DNA of 64,000 nt, taken from contig JAIXMG010000014.1 in assembly GCA_025201345.1 (NCBI GenBank), forward strand, positions 248,001 through 312,000. Reading direction: 5' to 3'. Shown here piece by piece: positions 60,353 to 64,000 of the stretch. The translations under genes and the position numbers were made by a program. Each line of letters starts with the position of its first letter. Within the stretch, counting starts at the first letter, position 1. Below the pieces are notes generated by a model, which was given only the letters and a program-made list of their open reading frames with translations, did not search any database and was not told the DNA's origin. The stretch comes from Thamnidium elegans. Taxonomy: Eukaryota; Mucoromycota; Mucoromycetes; Mucorales; Mucoraceae.

Positions 60353-61631
60353 ATGTCTGAAAATACGAAACATGTTATTATAGTTGGAGGAGGAATAATG
60401 GGGGCCTCCTCTGCCTATTATCTTTCCAAACATGACGGTTATACTATCACTTTAATAGAAGAAACTGATATTGCCTGTGCAGCAAGTGGAAAAGCAGGAG
60501 GATTTTTAGCGCTTGATTGGTAAGTTGTTGATAAGCAAATAAAATGATACCTTTTTTAACGAAAAATTCATAGGAACGACGATACAGAATGTCTTAAGGA
60601 ATTATCAAGAGCCTCCTTTAAACTTCACCAAGATTTAGCTCAAGAATTAGACGGATCTCATACGTATGGATACAGACCTGTTGAAACTTATTCGGTCATA
60701 TTCGATACAAGTAGAAATACACTCAATCAAGATTCACACTCTTTAAACTGGATAAAAAACAACACTGTTCAATCACTAGAAAAAATTGGAACCGAAAAAA
60801 CCACGGCTCAACTTCACCCCGAATTATTTACACGTAAATTGATAGAGGAAGCAGAAAAGACGGGAATTGTTAAGATACTTGTAGGTCGAGCCGTTTCTGA
60901 ACTTTTGTTTAATGGAAGCATAGTGACAGGCGTAAAATTGAGCGATGGAAAAGAACTTCATGCCGATAAAGTGGTTGTTTGTATGGGACCTTGGAGTGGA
61001 AAACTTAAGCTTCCTAACAATGAAAGGATTCCTGTGAAAGGATCCCATGTACATTCAATTGTGTTGAAGCCTAATTGCGTTATTCCTGCTCAAGCTATTT
61101 TTGCGGCCATGTTGACGAATTCAACCACAGCTGAACCTGAGGTAAACAATAACAAATTATAATCCCAATCCCCGTATTAAACGTTATTCTTGTTTTATTA
61201 GGTGTACCCGAGATCAGTAAGTAAAATAAAGAAAGAAAGAGCAGTATGCGTTTATTAATAATACATTATAGGACGGAACTGTCTATATTTGTGGAGCAAA
61301 TGACAAGGAACCAGTTCCTAAATCGGCAGCACTTGTGTCTGTCGATAAGAAATCCATCAATAAGCTTATACACCAAGCTGGGAATGTATCGTCTAGTCTT
61401 TCCACAGAAAATGCACAAGTTATAAAAGAACAAGCGTGTTATTTGCCATTATCAGAAAATACGAATTTACCAATTATAGGACCTCATTCGAACTATAAAG
61501 AACTATACCTTGCGACAGGTCATTCTTTTTGGGGTATTTTAAATGCACCAATCACTGGTAAAATGATTTCTGAATGGATTGTTTACAATTCTGTTCGATC
61601 TATCAATAAATCAAGCTACTTTCTTCCTTGA
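60353..61631 (+). CDS. FAD-dependent oxidoreductase, Tda3/DAO family
   Basis: Four exons: 60353-60519, 60574-61141, 61202-61216 and 61272-61631, giving 369 residues. The N-terminus HVIIVGGGIMGASSAYYLSK is a Rossmann GxGxxG dinucleotide-binding motif, followed by the acidic ribose-binding end TLIEE and the ASGKAGGFLALDW segment of the D-amino-acid-oxidase superfamily. VVVCMGPWSGKL and the C-terminal YLATGHSFWGILNAPITGKM are second FAD contacts. Yeast Tda3 of this family acts in late-endosome transport; substrate and role are unproven here. Exon 3 is a microexon of 15 nt encoding VYPRS. Both flanking introns have good GTAAAC/GTAAGT donors and TTAG/ATAG acceptors. Confidence 0.85.
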
Positions 61632-63086
61632 GAGAAAAAAAAGTGTTTAAAATATATATTACTGATTAGTACCATCACCTAAGATCACGTTAAATGACAA
61701 ACAATGTGATTGGATGAATAAGACAAAAAAAAAGTTAGTAAGAAATGTCACCTAAAAATGATATGTATTTTTTGACTTCACTAAAAGTTGCTTGTGATTA
61801 AATACAAAATGTTCACATACTAAAGCAGATTTTGAAAAAGGAAAGATGTACTGAGGATTCATTAATATATATAATTTTGACATTAATAGATACCTATCCA
61901 TCACATTATCATAACAAATTTTCTAGCATGTCTTTGCTCACCTTAGACTAATCACCTTGACCAGCACACGGCAAGATTAGCAAAGAGCGAGACCAGCCTT
62001 GTAGATCTTTGCTTGTCTTCCACCGTAATTCCTTTGGTACAAATTATTTTTAATTTCAATTAATTTCTACACGATACTTGAAGTTTTTTTGTGGGGCTAA
62101 AATGTTGAAAACTTTCTGCCAGATATAGTTTTATCCAAAACAACCGTACAGCGAGTGACAGATATCATTGATATATTACTTTTATTTCCAATGTCAAAAC
62201 ATGTACAGTTGAAGCAGCTACCACATATTACATAATTGTGTGCGATCAGAGAACTTTGTAGTGGTTCAGTGGTAACCCCCCCCCCATAGTATTTGCGCTA
62301 CCCTTGCAGTCTTAAGGCAGATAATAACGATCTATGAGCCAACTGATTTCCATTAAGGGCGAAGCCGAGGCCTTCTGCTCTCAAGAACCAGTGGTTTCCT
62401 TGAGAGATTCCTACATTGCTTTTTGTATACTTGCGAGAACAAATTTGTTCCGGTTAATCCTTGGTACACCACCATTTACACCACCAGTGCCAATTTATGA
62501 CGTATCTATCTTCAGTAAAATAAATACTTGTAAGAAACTGGTTTAAAAAAAATGACTCGGGATCCAATTATTACCTGACCTACTCTTACACCCAAAAAAA
62601 ATATCTTGGAAAAGATGTATTACTACAGTAACTTCAAAGAAAGAGTGTGCTGGGGTTTTGTTTCAAATTCTGATAGGTATTTATTATTTCTTTTAGCGGT
62701 GAATACTAAGTAGTTACCGTTTTATTTTCTTTCGACAATGGCTCTGTACAGAAGTAAGCATATTACATTTTCTAAGGGACATTTATATCTTATATTTCCT
62801 TTCTCCTAAAGCATAGATAATTTGAAGTTGTATTTATACGGATAATTACATATCCTCTTCGGAACGGAAATAAGGTGGGTTTTATAACCCGAGACAAAGA
62901 AAAAACGCTCAGCAGCTGGAAAAAAGTGGACCTATAAGGATGAGCTCAGGTTTAGGTAACGTGGCTTCTTTAATTTCACGCAAAAACTTTTCCTTTTTAG
63001 TAGAGTGGCATAAACAAAAACAAAAAAAACAAAAGGTCTTTATGGTTTTATGCGTTAAATTTCATTTTACTCCTTTGAATGTCCGA
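61632..63086. other. Intergenic with a dispersed-family fragment
   Basis: About 1.45 kb without an intact gene. C10 lies near 62277-62285. The interval 62334-62546 has an open frame that contains the dispersed PPFTPPVPIYD segment, listed separately. Confidence 0.5.
62445..62546 (+). pseudogene. Second copy of the PPFTPPVPIYD coding relic
   Basis: The plus frame reads LILGTPPFTPPVPIYDVSIF and stops at 62546. The DNA TTTACACCACC(A/T)GTGCCAATTTATGACG is nearly identical to the reverse complement of 3638-3671. No start exon is attached, so it is a fragment of the same dispersed family. Confidence 0.5.
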
Positions 63087-64000
63087 ATGTTTTGTTCTAA
63101 CAGTGTCTGGCTAACATTGTTTTTTTCCTGTTATTTGATTGCTTTGGCAGACTCTCAATCTACTCGAAATAATCCATACATTTGGTAATAGAAAATATCA
63201 ATCTTTACAATATATATAAATGCATGCTTAATATATATATACCAATACAGGCAAATTTTAACACAATTTGATCTAACCGAGTCAAATAAAACCAAGGTTT
63301 ACCTACCAGAGACTTCATTTAAAGTATATAGTCAAGACTTTCAAACAGTATTTGAACACAAAGACTTTTTTGGTTATAATGAGGTAAGAAGAGTATATTT
63401 TTATTTTACATTGGTCATTATTATTTATTCAGGGGATTCGAAACAGCGCCTTGTCCTAGATTTAGGTGATGCTTGTAATGAAACCACAATTGAACAAATA
63501 GAACAACTTAACGATAATTGGGCCATGAGTCCTTCAATGAAATCACAACCTTCCATCGGTCTTGTCAGACGAGGAGGAAGATGCGTTCAATGGTCAGAAA
63601 AAATAACCAATGTACAAGATCTTTCTAAACTATACGGACTTCAAGTGTCTGGTATTGTTATTCATGACGATATATCTTATAATGAAACCAATTTTATTCA
63701 GGAAGAGACGAATAATGCATCGTTTCCTATTTGGACAGGAAATTTACCAGATAATCGAAATATAAATTTTATGACGCAAGAGAATACAATCGATAAAGGT
63801 TCTACTTTCATTGCAGTTTATTTCGTACCTTATTCATATATGGAATTCTTGAACCGAACATTACTAAAAAAGATTTTCGAGAAAAATGGGTCCAAACAAA
63901 CCTACACTCAACTCACGTTTTCTCTCAATGAGAATCATTTCATTACGACAAGTGACCCCAAATTCACTGGAACTTCGACAGATAATATAAATTCCACTAG
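63087..64000 (+). CDS. Secreted or membrane PA-domain protein, possibly a PA-TM-RING ubiquitin ligase (partial)
   Basis: Exon 1 (63087-63184) begins MFCSNSVWLTLFFSCYLIAL with a clear signal peptide ending near ALADS. Exon 2 is 63251-63383, and exon 3 starts after an AG at 63446 and leaves the window. Exon 3 contains a protease-associated (PA) domain: SIGLVRRGGRCVQWSEKITN, then YGLQVSGIVIHDD. Several N-x-S/T sites fit a lumenal domain. PA domains with a signal peptide in fungi are common in RNF13-type E3 ligases, where a membrane segment and RING would follow beyond the edge. Vacuolar proteases and sorting receptors are alternatives. The exon 3 acceptor was chosen because the CAG at 63430-63432 puts a stop in frame. 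Confidence 0.65.

Noticed and set aside
63431..63446. Acceptor CAG at 63430-63432 for exon 3 of the PA-domain gene
   Set aside because: It would place an in-frame TAG after nine codons; the AACAG ending at 63446 keeps the PA domain open.

Overview
The window is eukaryotic and most likely from a Mucorales-type (Mucoromycota) fungus. It is AT-rich, with compact genes split by many short introns (about 50-100 nt, GTAAG-like donors, CTAAC/CTAAT-like branch sites, AG acceptors). It carries a fused TRP gene (GATase-IGPS-PRAI), ARP1/dynactin, a long-form tRNase Z, TDA3-like and F-box genes, and decayed copies of gene families that I recall as repetitive in Mucorales. No bacterial operons, rRNA, tRNA or CRISPR array were seen. 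All exon boundaries were read by hand from splice signals and reading frame, not from transcripts.

Layout. 1-203: 5' exon of a gene leaving on the left. About 0.2-13.9 kb is a gene-poor relic zone: a decayed Mucorales-family gene, a 739-bp foldback (long inverted repeat) element at 3889-4627, a broken Tc1/mariner transposase with terminal-repeat-like ends, several eroded ORFs, and one intact unknown gene (9938-10543, minus). From 13.9 kb genes are dense: TauD-type dioxygenase (+), F-box protein (+) followed by its decayed tandem copy, 2H-phosphoesterase-like gene (+), reticulon (-), tRNase Z (-), a solitary Gag-like gene (+), a methyltransferase (-), homeobox factor (-), TRP (+), mitochondrial monothiol glutaredoxin (-), Nhp10-like HMG-box protein (-), an MFS transporter pseudogene (-), forkhead factor (-), 2OG-Fe(II) dioxygenase (-), a very small secreted cysteine protein (-), ARP1 (+), a CDT1-like replication factor (+), eIF4G (-), bHLH factor (-), a BRAT1-like HEAT protein (-), CDC48/p97 (+), a TDA3-like FAD oxidoreductase (+), and a PA-domain protein leaving on the right.

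The genes do not form one pathway. Most are single-copy housekeeping genes for tRNA 3' processing, tryptophan synthesis, Fe-S assembly, dynactin motility, replication licensing, translation initiation and protein extraction, plus four transcription-factor genes. Several neighbours are arranged head to head with short shared upstream regions (tRNase Z/Gag-like, BRAT1/CDC48, homeobox/TRP) or tail to tail (2H-PDE/reticulon, Gag-like/methyltransferase, TRP/GRX5, CDT1/eIF4G).

The most unusual signals are the foldback element, whose arms stay in register over about 270 bp each; the recurrence of T(n)A(n) palindromes inside introns; homopolymer tracts reaching 25-32 nt; a GC-AG intron and a possible dual mitochondrial/nuclear start in tRNase Z; a 15-nt microexon; an isolated Gag-like gene with two CHHC knuckles; and a BRAT1 homologue in a fungus that ends in Cys-Tyr.
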